Assembly (NCBI GenBank): GCA_029194465.1
Contig: JARFXS010000020.1
Coordinates: 1 to 45,297 of the forward strand
Source of the DNA: Candidatus Nitrosocosmicus sp.
GTDB taxonomy: Archaea > Thermoproteota > Nitrososphaeria > Nitrososphaerales > Nitrososphaeraceae
Direction of reading: 5' to 3'
Length of the DNA: 45,297 nucleotides
In this document: positions 27,950 through 38,960 of the stretch, piece by piece
How positions within the stretch are numbered: the first letter of the stretch is position 1
How the letters are laid out: the number at the start of each line of letters is the position of its first letter
Made by a program: the position numbers and the translations under genes
The notes under the pieces: model-generated
Database searches by the model: none
What the model was told of the DNA's origin: nothing
What the model saw: the letters and a program-made list of their open reading frames with translations, nothing else

Positions 27950-28321
27950 TTAATTCGGGCCCATTTCCGAAATAATTAGTTCATCATCTACATGTTTGAG
28001 ATCTAATACACGATCTTTAATAATGAATCCTTCAGATTCCAATACTGTTTCTCTTGAAATTGATTCGACTAAGGGATGATCGATTTTGTCCTGGCAAGTC
28101 GCATTATGATCAGTTTCTATATTTAGTAATGCACTTTTTTCATGTTCAAAAGGATCTGCAATAGCAAGAAATTCTCCTTTTTTTACCTTTGAATTTAATT
28201 TATCATTGACAGCAAATCTAGTGGTATCATTATTATTGAGAACATATAATTCCATTGAAATACTTTGAAGATCTAAAAAATTATTGTTAAGAGATTGTTG
28301 GAGGTTCACTAAGTTTGACAT
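27950..28321 (-). CDS. Core-less ABC ATPase remnant with open frame
   Basis: The 123-codon frame matches both ends of the SsuB-type ATPase at 14272-15139. Residues 1-70 correspond to its N-terminus (KVKKGEFLAIADPFEHEKSA where the ATPase has [19 protein letters not shown]), and residues about 80-123 to its C-terminus (DHPLVESISRETVLESEGF). About 140 internal residues including signature, Walker B and the switch histidine are gone, and Walker A has lost its GxxGxGKST pattern, so it cannot hydrolyse ATP. The internal deletion is in frame and no stop interrupts it. The gene is directly upstream of the intact permease. It may be a dying pseudogene or a retained permease-docking or regulatory fragment. 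Confidence 0.65.
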   Translation of the reverse strand: MSNLVNLQQSLNNNFLDLQSISMELYVLNNNDTTRFAVNDKLNSKVKKGEFLAIADPFEHEKSALLNIETDHNATCQDKIDHPLVESISRETVLESEGFIIKDRVLDLKHVDDELIISEMGPN

Positions 28322-29328
28322 TTAAATTATAACAAAGTGTTATAATATAATTGAAATCTTATATGCAGTATTAGCAGTTCAATGCAAGATCTGCCAGTAT
28401 CGACTGCAGATCTCGTCTATAATTTCGAAAAAGGTACTTAAAACCTTATATCCTTAACGGGGAGAAATTAATATCCTATACTCTGAAAGATCAAAGAAAA
28501 TCTCTTGACTCATTGATATAGTAACGATATTTCTTACTCTCTTGTAATGATTAATTCCGACTAGATTATGACAATTGAACAAAGAAATATTCTTTTCTGG
28601 TTAAAGATCACCAAATTAAAAAAGATAAAAAAATAAAATAAATCATGAGTGCCATTTTTTGAAAAAGTTTGATCCTCAACAGGGTTTTGAAGTAGCTATC
28701 ATTCATTATACGTTATAAGAGATAACTGTACCAAATCAGTATTGAATAACTAACACAACAATTCATGCTATTTATGCATCCTTATGACCAAAAGGTCACA
28801 GATCCTAGAATAAATATACAATTTACCCGTTTTATTTCATATGAAAAAGGCATCAACATCTCAAATGATAGAAGCCGAATGTACTCATCACACGAATCCT
28901 GGTAACTTAGGTAATGAAAAAACTGAGAAAGAATTTGAAAAAAGGGAAATTGCAGAAGCTTTGGCTCATATTTACGGATATGGTTAGTAATGAGAGGAAT
29001 TACTGATCCAAGCACTAAAGTCTCAAAATTTATTCCTATACCTAAAATTGTAGATATTTATTCAAACCGAATCATCTCATACTACACATTACAAAGTTAG
29101 CAGTTTTTAATAGGAGTAGGTAACATGCCTCTAAAAGTCTGCACCAATCAACATTAGGGTGATAAAATTGCAATCAATTTACGGTTATTTTAAGATCTAC
29201 AGATTGAATAATTTAATTTGTTGAAACAATGATTTTGGATTCTTAGAGGATCAATCCATCAAAAAAGAACTAATACAAAGTATTTGATGGTATATTATGA
29301 TTATAGATTCAGATGTTTTATGAGAAAA
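28322..29328. other. Mostly non-coding spacer
   Basis: The first 50 bp resemble the promoter of the ATPase copy at 15139 (atataattgaaatcttatatgc against atataattaaagtctatatgc). A small plus-strand frame at 28841-28987 is listed separately. Nothing else is supported. Confidence 0.35.
28841..28987 (+). CDS. Possible 48-residue hydrophilic protein
   Basis: An ATG-started frame encodes a charged, helix-forming peptide (NEKTEKEFEKREIAEALAHI near the end) preceded by an AT-rich region. Its composition is more coding-like than the opposite-strand frame covering the same DNA. No family is recognised and no copy is visible elsewhere in the window. Confidence 0.3.
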   Translation: MKKASTSQMIEAECTHHTNPGNLGNEKTEKEFEKREIAEALAHIYGYG

Positions 29329-29679
29329 TTATCTCATCATGTTTCTACATTCTTGGGCACATTTTTTACACATTTCAGCACATTCTTTACATGCTTCCAT
29401 TTTGTTACCCATTTTTTCACATTCCATTGCACATGCGTCACATACGGTAGCACACATTTCACACATCTGCTTTGAGTATTCGCTACCTCGAGCCATCATC
29501 ATTGAAGCCATCATACACATCATTGCGCAGTCTCTGCACATCATCATACATCGGCCCATCATACCGGCCATTTCGGTGTTAGACATACATGCGGTACAAC
29601 AAGCTTCGCACATCATTGCGCATTCATTGCAAGTATCAATACAAGTTTGGTTTTTTTGATTAATAAGAGAAGTGTTCAT
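29329..29679 (-). CDS. Cytosolic copper-storage-like four-helix protein (DUF326)
   Basis: The 116-residue protein has 21 cysteines and a very large number of methionines in CxxxC/CxxC spacing along predicted helices (TCNECAMMCEACCTACM, RCMMMCRDCAMMCMM, QMCEMCATVCDACAMEC and KECAEMCKKCAQEC). This is the DUF326/Csp pattern: a four-helix bundle that stores many Cu(I) ions inside the core. There is no signal peptide, so it would act in the cytosol like Csp3. Ammonia oxidisers have high copper demand, which fits a buffering role. A TATA box about 25 bp upstream predicts a leaderless mRNA. A decayed duplicate lies at 21721-22049. Confidence 0.85.
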   Translation of the reverse strand: MNTSLINQKNQTCIDTCNECAMMCEACCTACMSNTEMAGMMGRCMMMCRDCAMMCMMASMMMARGSEYSKQMCEMCATVCDACAMECEKMGNKMEACKECAEMCKKCAQECRNMMR

Positions 29680-29698
29680 GCATTTAATATCTTAAAAT

Positions 29699-29710
29699 AA
29701 TTATATAAAT
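29699..29710 (-). promoter_or_regulatory. TATA box of the copper-storage gene
   Basis: atttatataatt on the minus strand, centred about 25 bp upstream of the ATG at 29679. The same AT-rich core is kept in the decayed copy near 22069-22078. Confidence 0.5.
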
Positions 29711-30146
29711 CTTTCTAAAAAATACGTCATTTATGTAAAATATATGCGAAAATAGCGTATAAATAATAAAAAAGATAAAATATTTATAAAAAATGTATGT
29801 GATTCAAACGCATAGCGATATACATATTAGACAGATTTTGTCTGGCTATCAATCCATTAATCTTGGACCTAAGAATATGCCCGATATCCCAAGAAAAAAT
29901 CATCTTAATACTGTTTGGATCATTGCCTGGTTCTAAGGGATAATATGTCTAGACGGATCATATTTTCTAAACAATATAATAAAGGGTAACGGCTCATCTT
30001 TTTTAAAGTTCAGATTCAAAAATGTAATGTTGTATTCTAAGGAGTCAATATCTGACAAAAAAATAAATGAATTATGGCTTATTGATCAATCTGTCTTTTT
30101 AAATTTATGAAAACATGAGTATGAGAAAAATCAAAGACCAAAACTC
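29711..30146. other. Intergenic, nothing recognised
   Basis: AT-rich spacer between copper-storage and carbonic-anhydrase genes; no supported frame on either strand. Confidence 0.35.
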
Positions 30147-30639
30147 TTAAGTTATTTCTTTTATTCGGCCAGTTTTTACATCATATACGAACCTATTTAC
30201 AGATACAGTATCAGCGAGGAATGGAGTATTACGAATTTTGTCGACCTGTCTTTTTACATTTTCCTCTAAATTGTCAAAAGTATGAAATACTATACCTGAA
30301 GCGTTTGATTTGTATTTCTCTGAGATTTTTCTTTTGCGGGTCTTCGTCACTAAAAGTCAACATGCCACAGTCTGTGTGGTTTATTACAATGAATTCTTGT
30401 GTCCCGGTAATTCATGTGAAATGATCAAAGAGCGTATAGCGTCATCTGTAGCAATTCCGCCGGCATTCTAATGATATGAGCTTCGCCGATCCCCAATCCT
30501 AATAATTCATTTACATTCAATCTTGCATCCATGCAAGCAAGGACGGCAATTTTTTTTGAGGAGGTATGGACAAATCTCCATCCTTGAATTTTTCAGCATA
30601 TTTCTCATTCTGAGATTTTATCGACTCCAATTGTGTCAT
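30147..30639 (-). pseudogene. Beta-class carbonic anhydrase, four homopolymer indels
   Basis: Corrected, the gene encodes a 164-residue beta-carbonic anhydrase with all zinc and catalytic residues: the Cys, Asp and Arg of ACMDAR and the His and Cys of NHTDCGM. It runs from MTQLESIK to DVKTGRIKEIT. It interconverts CO2 and bicarbonate, which feeds carbon fixation and pH control. Four changes break the frame. One A is missing in an A-run near 30550, one in an A-run near 30465 (agaatgcc for agaaatgcc), and one near 30403 (ggacac for ggaacac); there is one extra A near 30328. Net minus two bases, giving 495 nt when fixed. With every key residue intact, sequencing error is the simpler explanation. 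Confidence 0.85.
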
Positions 30640-31212
30640 ATAATAAAGTGATTGCTAAACATAGAATTACCTTCGAAATGAGTCATTTAGGTCTTTTTTA
30701 TGTGATAATTTCATCTTGGTCCTTAATTTAGCGTATGTCTTGCTTGTTTCATACAGGGTCTCCTTTGGCAAATCATGTTTCCTATGGCCAAAAAAATTTG
30801 CGGTCATGATGTTATGGTTATACGAGATGGTAAGCAACCAAACGCTTGATATACCAAATCATACCTTAGCTCACAATCAAGGCAGAGTAGGAAAATGGAT
30901 TGGAAGTCTACTTAGGAAACGACGGGTAAACAAATCCACATTTTCTCATTGAATGGCCGAATTTTGCGTTATTTTTGTATTACGATCAAATCATGAAACT
31001 GATTTGCTATTATCTGGCCTTAATTAAGCTTCTCATCATACCAGAATCGTACCAATGCTTGGAAATTCTTCATTCTTTTCAAACTAATCGTAAATCAGAA
31101 TTACTTGGAAGAGATCCTGTTCCTGTCAAGGATAGACAATATTTATTTCCAATTCGTGATTTCATATTGCATGATTAGTTATTATCTGACTCCATAAGAC
31201 CCTATATAGAAA
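30640..31212. other. Intergenic, only weak frames
   Basis: Frames on the plus strand at 30716-30952 and 30975-31178 lack recognisable domains. A segment near 30780-30846 reads MAKKICGHDVMVIRDGKQ in another frame and may be a coding relic. Nothing can be named. Confidence 0.3.
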
Positions 31213-31467
31213 TTATGGTTTTTGAAGACTTAGTGTAATTTGTATTTGAGAAATCTCTTTGTCTATGATTTGAGTGTCTTCGTTGGATCTTATGTATTTT
31301 GAAAGATTCCTGCAAGCTTGGATTTGAGCTCGATAGATTTCTGTCTTTTCCAAATAAAGACTATTAAGCGGTTCTATGAATGAATATAGGATTTCTCTCC
31401 TTTTGGAATTACCGCCAATTTTTGCATCTAATAGAAATAAGGTTTCTACTTCTGGTTCCTTCATCAA
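31213..31467 (-). CDS. Small helical hypothetical protein
   Basis: An 84-codon frame encodes a charged, probably all-helical protein (YLEKTEIYRAQIQACRNLSK) without signal or membrane segments. Codon use looks genuine, but the family is unknown and its neighbours are non-coding. The start is an ATG pair; either could be used. Confidence 0.4.
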   Translation of the reverse strand: MMKEPEVETLFLLDAKIGGNSKRREILYSFIEPLNSLYLEKTEIYRAQIQACRNLSKYIRSNEDTQIIDKEISQIQITLSLQKP

Positions 31468-32225
31468 TCTTACCTTCTTTGCCTATTGTAATTTCTAGAT
31501 TCGTGAACTGGTTTGTCAGCTTTACTTTCTAAACAGGAAGTCATTGAAACGTATAAAAGACTATTTTTTTTCTTGGCTAATATTATTTTATGCATGTATA
31601 TGAATGTAAGAAACGTATACATAAAAAGGATTTTAAATATGCAAAAAAGGATCAATCCAAGCAGACTACAATCGTGATTTGCATTAATTTCCCTTTTATG
31701 CTCAATTTCACATCGATCTGAATTTAAAATAATAGATAAGTATAAACAAAATTCATTCCGATCATAATGCTTTTCCTAATTAGTGTGGACGTAATTACAA
31801 TATTAAATTCTAATCAGGCTAAAAGCCTGCTATGACAGTTATTTGAAAAGTAAATCTCACTCCATCTATAATACATCAACGAATTAACTTTGTAATGAAA
31901 AAAAGTATGGAATTAAATATATTAAAAATCATCAAAAGTCCTGTTTCTATTCTCTGTTTTATATTACTCAAAAATAAATATCATATTATCTTCAATATCA
32001 TACTATCTCAGAGACATTTATATTTCAAATAGGTTAATAACAATTAATACTCGTTATTAATGCTAAGAATTAGCGATTTATATAATTTGCACATAACAAC
32101 AGAATTTTTCACATATCAGAATGATATTAAGTATCAGTCGTATTATTAATCTAGTAATAATTAATGTCATTCGGAATTTTCAAAGAAATTGAAGACTAGT
32201 CGAATATATTCCAATCGAAACTGAT
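31468..32225. other. Very AT-rich gene-free stretch
   Basis: No coding potential. A perfect short inverted repeat (aggctaaaagcct, about 31817-31829) could be a small hairpin; otherwise nothing is visible. Confidence 0.35.
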
Positions 32226-32760
32226 ATGGATGGGATTGGCAAATTATCAAGTGATAAAGATATTGATTCTCCATTTTATTTTGAAGATCTTGACAGAATA
32301 GCGGTAAGACTAGGAGTCTTGGAAATTGGAAAAAACACCATAAGTCTACGAGACATAATTAAGCTGTTAAACAAATTTTAAAAGATGCTAGAGTTGAGGA
32401 GTTTGTAGAAAGTCCAAGAAAATATAAAATATTGTTGACTAGTGGTTCTGGTTTGCCGTTAAAAAATTTATTGTTTGAATTCAGTCTCTCAGCTTTAGCT
32501 GGGGATAAGTTAGATGCAAAATATATTTAACTCATACATATCATATTTTAGGCCTGAGAAGAAGCTTAGTTTACTCCTCTCGATAATTGTAAATGAAATT
32601 GAGAACATAAAATATGATACCGACGTAAGAGAATTATTCACACTTTTTAGCGCTGATGTCGGAACCGAATAATGTTGATATTCATTTTAGTATAGATGAG
32701 GATGGGTTTAGCAAAAGATATAGCGAATACTACAAGAACTCCAAAAATTAACATTACCTA
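32226..32760 (+). pseudogene. Unidentified frameshifted gene
   Basis: From the ATG at 32226 successive frame pieces join into a continuous protein-like sequence: DRIAVRLGVLEIGKNTISLR, then KDARVEEFVESPRKYKILLT, LKNLLFEFSLSALAGDKLD, RPEKKLSLLLSIIVNEIEN, and FSIDEDGFSKRYSEYYKNSK. At least four frame changes are needed, for a protein of about 175 residues that appears soluble and alpha/beta. I do not recognise the family. It is another case where residue-level quality is good while the frame is broken by small indels. Confidence 0.5.
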
Positions 32761-33018
32761 CAAAAGGTAAAGATCCAATTGATCTTCATTCCATAAAATC
32801 ATATTAGAACGATAATAATTTTTTGATCTTGTTAATATATTTTTACCTCATTTTATTCTCAATTGAATTAGTCTAAATTGTAATCATAAATAATAGAATA
32901 AACGAAATAGGTTCAGATCTTTGGGATTATATATAAAAAGTATATGAAAATTAACACCATTCTAAACTATTTTGCATATTTAACAGTAGTAATATACAGG
33001 TTAAATCAATTAATCATA

Positions 33019-33244
33019 ATGGAAAATAAAAAATTTCATAAAAAAAATATTTAGGACTGGCAGTCGTTATTTTTTGCAGTCATGCTGGTAAAATCTAGTA
33101 ACTTGATGCTGCTTTCTCACAAAACAATACAGAAATGAGTCAGGAATCTAAATTTGACGGGCGGTGATGTCTCACAAGCCTAATTCAACTGGGACAGATG
33201 CTAGCTCTAACGGGACCGATTCTAATTCAACATATGCCCCATAA
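33019..33244 (+). pseudogene. Small exported Ser/Thr/Asn-rich protein, broken
   Basis: Starts MENKKFHKK, then a hydrophobic segment in two frames (LAVVIFAVMLV-like), then a mature part rich in Ser, Thr, Asn and Gly (MSQESN, TGTDASSNGTDSNSTYAP). This is a signal peptide plus a short disordered tail. Two or three small indels break it. The last 60 bp recur at 42170-42230 at the start of the direct repeat. Confidence 0.45.
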
Positions 33245-34543
33245 TAGACAATTGTTCTAAATAATCACCTTTTTTAAATACTAATAATTTTTGCGTTATC
33301 AATCCCATTCTTGATGTAGCGGTATCAAAAAAAAGACTATCATGATCATAACACATAAAACCTGCAATCTACGAACACTATTTTATTTGCAGATATAGGA
33401 TCAATTTACACTAAACCGATAAACCTTCACATATCACAAGTATATTATTACTAAATAACTATTATTACTTTATCGCATTAAAGTAGATGTATAAGAACTT
33501 AAATCATGCATATTGCTAAAAGGTAGGAGCAAAAAGATGAAAATAAAAATCTCATGGTAGTATCATCGTAGTCCGTGCTGTAATCTTTGCTTCTACTTTC
33601 CTGCAATATTTATTCTTAAGTATCATTCTTTAGTATGGATAATTAAATAATTGAAAAACCCAAGCAGTGATTAAATATGACATTCGGTTTTTTCTCAAAA
33701 TAATTTGTAGTAACATAGTAAATTTAGAAAATACTATTAAACGTCAATCTCAAAACTATCCTTGTTACTTCTATGACAAAGTTAATTAATATACACTTTT
33801 GATTCGAAAGCATCTAGAAAGATATCTTATACAAGACAACAATTTCAAATGATTTATTTCATTTGGGTTGTATGACAATAGTGAATCTAATTGGATCCTC
33901 CTGACAGATCCAACGTGTAGCTCATTAACCATGTTTTTTGTGGGTTAACTTTTAAATTAGCGGACCATGTAAACGCTTCTTCAAGTATTATTGAATCGTC
34001 AGAATCGCAAAAGGCGTTACTGCTAGCTATTTTCAAATAGACAACTGATATGATAAAGGGTTATATACATCGAAATAGTAAAGTTGTAATTGAAAAAGTT
34101 CACGTTGAACTTTCATGCTTTGTATCTTTCTATGGTAGCTGTTATATCATCAAAAGCCATCGTTAAGATGATCCTCACATGAGTCATTTGATTGGAATAT
34201 GAGCAACACGATTCAATTTTCCTTTTATTGACACTTATTACACGATTGTAGCTCTTTACCATCATTATAGTATCACCATGAGTCTCGTTGAGGATCTGAG
34301 TCTGAGTGCAAGTATAGTAAGCACATTATCTAATTATCGTATTTGTGTCTTTATGATATAATACTTATTCTGTTCTGGTTATGTCTAACATTTATTCTTA
34401 CCACTCATATATCTAAAACCTGTAAGATAGTATCATTATTTAGAAATGATTAGTAATCATTTATGCATAAAATTGACTTAATAAATCACATTGACGGATT
34501 CTCGCATTAGGCATTTAAAAGCTATGTTGCAATATATCATTAC

Positions 34544-34700
34544 ATGACATCTGAAGAATTTGAAAATAAAAAGAGTAGACACTAAGAATGTCGATGAAGC
34601 AGGAGATAAATTAGAAGTTAGAAAAAAAGTAGCAAATAAGACGTATATGGCTGACAAAGATATCGAACAGAGTATAAAAAAGAAAAGTTAAAAGCAATAA
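34544..34700 (+). pseudogene. Decayed CsbD-like copy
   Basis: Matches the intact gene at 43666-43836 from MTSEEFENK through the DKDIG segment, but lost bases in the repeat-rich middle (the AGAKAVANKI part) and an early extra base break the frame. Confidence 0.65.
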
Positions 34701-34845
34701 CAAGAGATTTATTCCAAATTTATGGTTCAATCTCTATCAACTGTAGACATAAACCATATAGTAAATCCCAATTTAATAGTCATAGTATTGAATAATAGAT
34801 ATTTCTATATAAAGTAAAAAAGAATTGTCTACAAAATTGGCGGTA

Positions 34846-35082
34846 TTAGTTAATGTTGTCTATTATATACCTCTTCAATCTGTTACTGACGTCGAATATA
34901 AACGTGCTTTGCTCATGCACTCGGACATTTATAGGATGGGACCAATCTGTTATGGCTAATACCTAAATCGAAGAATGATAATAACAAGTTTGCAGCGATT
35001 GGTGTCTGTTCTGTTCAATTATACCAATGGTATCGGTCAGAGCCGCGCTGGCTATTGGAATTTAGGCCAATTTTGAAGACAT
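34846..35082 (-). pseudogene. Decayed zinc-ribbon copy
   Basis: Corresponds to the gene at 43985-44299. The C-terminal half is recognisable (the DNA for the CPEC knuckle region and NRLVPSYK), but about 80 bp covering the N-terminal half are lost and the frame is broken. Confidence 0.65.
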
Positions 35083-35165
35083 AGGTATTACAACAGATAA
35101 TTATGATTCAATTGATTCATATTAATGAAAACATATAGGATGTCAGAAATTACCTCATTTCTGCG

Positions 35166-37059
35166 AAAGGAGAAAAAAGATAAAATCGGATCATCATAGT
35201 GACTGGTTTAGATATGATATTTTCAAACAATTAAAACATTTCGATATTACGTTAGAACATTTATTGTTCTTCCATTATTCATTATATATCATATCAGAGC
35301 AATTTCGAAGAAGATCTAGACCTAACTCTCGCGGAATTATAAAGATTTTCAAATTTAATTAGAGATATTAAAATAACGATTACTTACGTTGGCACTCGCG
35401 CGTATAGTTTTCGTCTCATATTAAATACGAAAACTTAACCGAGATAAATGATGGAAAACGCTTGATGAAATAAAAGAAACAGCCGTTTTTCTAAAAGTTC
35501 GTCTAAACGTTCAAACTCACCAAAAATCGTGTCTTCAGAGCTTGTTACCAGACAGAGGAGTCCACAGAATGGTGATATTCACCTCCGACACATGGTACAA
35601 CATAACCTTCAACAGTCTACGCAACGAGATATGATTTACCTGTTATCGAGTTAATGAATAAATTAAGCGAGCACACTTGAGTCACATCGCGCAATGTATT
35701 GTCATTATTTGCTTTAAAGTACTAGACGCCATTATATCATTATTGTGAGGAAATTGGAATCCATCGAAAAGGAAAATTATAGCAAAAACAATTGATATCG
35801 TTAGCTTATCAGTTATAACTTTTTCCTTATGTTCATTTAAATGGATCAATGAAATGTTTGCTTCATTGTTATATTGGCAATGATTTGATATACTAGACAA
35901 TTTGCATCTATTTACATGAATATATAAAAATTATCCTGTGTTTCATCCAATCAAGTACTTGTACAGTAGTTAAAGCAAACAATTGTGGAATATGTAGTTG
36001 AGTATGAATTGTACTGAGATTCAATGTCAATTTAGTCAATTCTATTACTCTGCATATACATTCAGGCCGGGACATTATAAACATGTGGCCTACTTCACCT
36101 GATCGATAATTGCTCATCGTACGATTACGTTAATATCGGTGCAGATTTGTTATACTTCGCCAGTACTTTTTCCCTAAATTGCAATAATATTTGAATGCGT
36201 CATATACAACACAGATTGTCTGTTTAATAAAAACATGTTGAATTACATTTGCATTTTCGTAGTTATACAATTTTTTCTGAATTAATTCTTTGATATTAAA
36301 TTCACTGTTACCTTAATCTGAGTATTGTATATCTCGATTTGTTTGTTTGCATATGTTGAAAGAAACTGAAAATACAATGAATAAGAGATATCAAGACAGC
36401 TTTTGCGATTTGAAACATAGCACTCAGCTCGAGTTTTTCAGCCATATTGTTGACTGGTCTTATAATTGCACTGTTGATATTCTATCATTACATCTATAGC
36501 AGAGTTCACTTTTAAATAAAAATAGTCATTGAATTTGAATAAATGCTCTATTTTCTTTAGGAGAATCCTGTCATTTTTTTAGACGGATTATGGTAAAGCT
36601 CCTCGTTACATTATTACCCATCTATATTGTGCATGATTTCAGTGGGGATTACACGAGCTGCTAGTGGCTTCGTGTTCACATTTCACAATGCTGATTTGTT
36701 ATACCACGGAAAGTTTAAAAGAATTCTGAAGAAGAATATGACATTAGCACGATGGTTCTAGGAGTCATTCTTTCTAATGAAATACTACTGTTATCCTAAC
36801 ATTACTGAGGCTAGAAAAGAAACAGTCATCTATATACAATCAGAACTCATTTTTTGATACGACGAGTATGTATAAATAAACCACCTCAGGTTTACGGGGA
36901 GGGGGGCGAGATGTTGATGAGCAATATGAAAATGCAAATCGATTGTAGCAGATTTAACGAAAGGTTGTTTTGTCAAATCAGATATCTTCGATATTCCGTA
37001 ATCACAGTAATTTGATAGTATTGTCAATAACAGAATAGAATAAGAAATGATTTAAGGTC
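35166..37059. other. Gene-free AT-rich DNA
   Basis: No frame has a recognisable product. Two segments (about 36540-36620 and, more weakly, 36040-36070) are inverted matches to 39510-39600 and 40215-40260, which extends the fold-back centred near 38000. Frames at 35682-36117 and 36830-37027 are not convincing. Confidence 0.35.
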
Positions 37060-37590
37060 ACACTATACAATGACATCGTCTTAGAAGTTCAAGTTATATT
37101 AGCAAAGTTCTAAACATCAGAATATTGTTTGATTCCAGATTTAGAACGAAAAATGGGACATTTAGAAACCTAAGATAAAATAAAATTTAGTTTGAATTCC
37201 AAATTTAACAATTCCCTGTTTGCAGTACTTCCTTCCTGTCTTTTTATTTCAGCATTAGTCATCTTCAAAAGCTGTAGAATATAAAGTTCTTGAACTTGAT
37301 TTCATCAAGAGTATTAGCGTGTTTTCCTTCCTAAAGTTTGGTTCCTGACTACTGCGTCAATCATTATTACACCATCTCTTTGTTTTTTCCCAAGTCTTTT
37401 CCGCAGACGATATGGTATTTCCGAACTACTCACCCATCATTGAAACATTCGTGATGAAATACATCCAGCAACATTGGAATACATTTACGTATTTTACAAC
37501 CATTAGACTAAATCACTATTTTCGATGACTAGTCTCGACTTAACATCATCAGATAACAGTAAGATAGCATTCTCGATATGTCTTCATTAT
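37060..37590. repeat. Left arm of third fold-back
   Basis: Inverted match to 38395-38960, with near-exact runs such as aagttcttgaacttgatttc at about 37286. On the minus strand the arms carry pieces of an unrecognised protein (LLDVFHHECFND, then IMIDAVVRNQTL), broken in both copies. Confidence 0.75.
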
Positions 37591-38394
37591 AATAAGTAGT
37601 TGAAGGAATTTTGACTCATCTATACAAACTTTAAGGGTCGTAATATTAGAAGCAACTCAGATGGTGGATGCGTTTTTAATTTTTGGCGAATATTTCAAAT
37701 ACTTTCCAAAGATACGATACTTCATAAACACAATTACAATCGAATCTGGATTTTCCTAAAATTATTTTATTCAGTTGATAAGAAAGTCGGACAAAATAAC
37801 TCTGAGACTATACCCTACAACAGACCCAAAGAATAAAAAATATCAAATATCAAAGGTCTTTGCATTAATAGCCAAAAATGATTTTCGAAGGATGCTATTG
37901 GTGAATCATTCGTTGTCAGAACAAATCAACATTACTGAAGACAAGTCTGAGCACATGAAAATAGGATATCCATGTATTAACCAATCATTAGAAAACCATC
38001 TCCACCTTAGATTATCATCTTATTCTGAAGAAAACTTAGTCACATATAATTCGAAGTTTTGAGAGAAATCTCTAAGATAACATTCACCACAATTTAATGA
38101 ATCAGTTCTACACCTCATTTGTTTCACATCCAATTTGCAAATTTGATTAAAATTATTTCGAGAAAGATTTGATTAATAGGCTAAATTAGCAGAAGAAAAT
38201 AAATTAGAAGATTGATGCAATCTTATTCAATTTGTCATATTGAATTCACCTAATAAGAAGTTAAAGCGTTTCAAGAAATCAATTACCAAATTGCCTTCCC
38301 AAAGTGCAATGAATCTAGACAATACTGCAAAATTCAGATCCACGTTGGAGGAACTTATAACACAAAAATAGCCTCATCGGATAGGTTAAAAATT
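37591..38394. other. Loop of third fold-back, weak frame
   Basis: This 0.8-kb segment between the arms contains a 95-codon plus-strand frame (37775-38062) starting MIRKSDKITLRLYPTTD. Its first 40 residues look protein-like, but no family is recognised. Confidence 0.35.
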
Positions 38395-38960
38395 ACAATA
38401 CACTGTTGTTCGATGATGTTAAGTCGAGACCAGTCATCGAAATATGATTATCACTTAGGTCTAAATGATTTGCTAAAATGAGGCGACAAAATTAATTCAA
38501 AGTTGCTGGATGTATTTCATCACGAATGTTTCAATGATGAACACCTAGTTCGTAAATGCCATATCGTCTGTAAAAAGACTTGGGAAAAAACAAAGATGGT
38601 GTAATAATGATTGACTATAGTATCAGGAACCAAAACTTTAGAAAGCGAAAAACACGCTAATACTCTTGATGAAATCAAGTTCAAGAACTTTTATATTCTA
38701 CAATAGACCTTAATTACGACTTAATGCTGGAAATAAAGACAAGAAAAGAGTGCTGCAAGAGCACAACAGATATAAGGCTAAAGAATTGTTAAATTTGAAT
38801 TCAAACTAGGTTTTATTTATATCTTAGAGTCTTTGCACACCCCACTATTCTTCCTTTCGTTCTAGTCTCTCAGAATCAAACAAATAATTTGATATTTTAG
38901 ACTTTGCTAATATAACTTGAACTTCTAAGACGATCATTGTATAGTGTGACATCGATTTCA
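38395..38960. repeat. Right arm of third fold-back
   Basis: Reverse complement of 37060-37590 with many small differences. The plus-strand reading LLDVFHHECFNDEHLVRKCH near 38500 is the better preserved version of the arm's protein. Confidence 0.75.

Larger units (their letters stand above)
33184..35165. repeat. Direct copy of the 42165-44420 segment, eroded
   Basis: Begins at ctgggacagatgctagctct (matching 42177) and runs through copies of the CsbD-like and zinc-ribbon genes, ending near 35165 where matching to 44420 stops. Long exact runs alternate with clusters of small indels; both copies are damaged in the first 1.3 kb. Confidence 0.8.

Noticed and set aside
35682-37027. Several minus-strand frames of 65-72 codons
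   Set aside because: Composition is that of random AT-rich DNA; no motif, start context or conserved copy.
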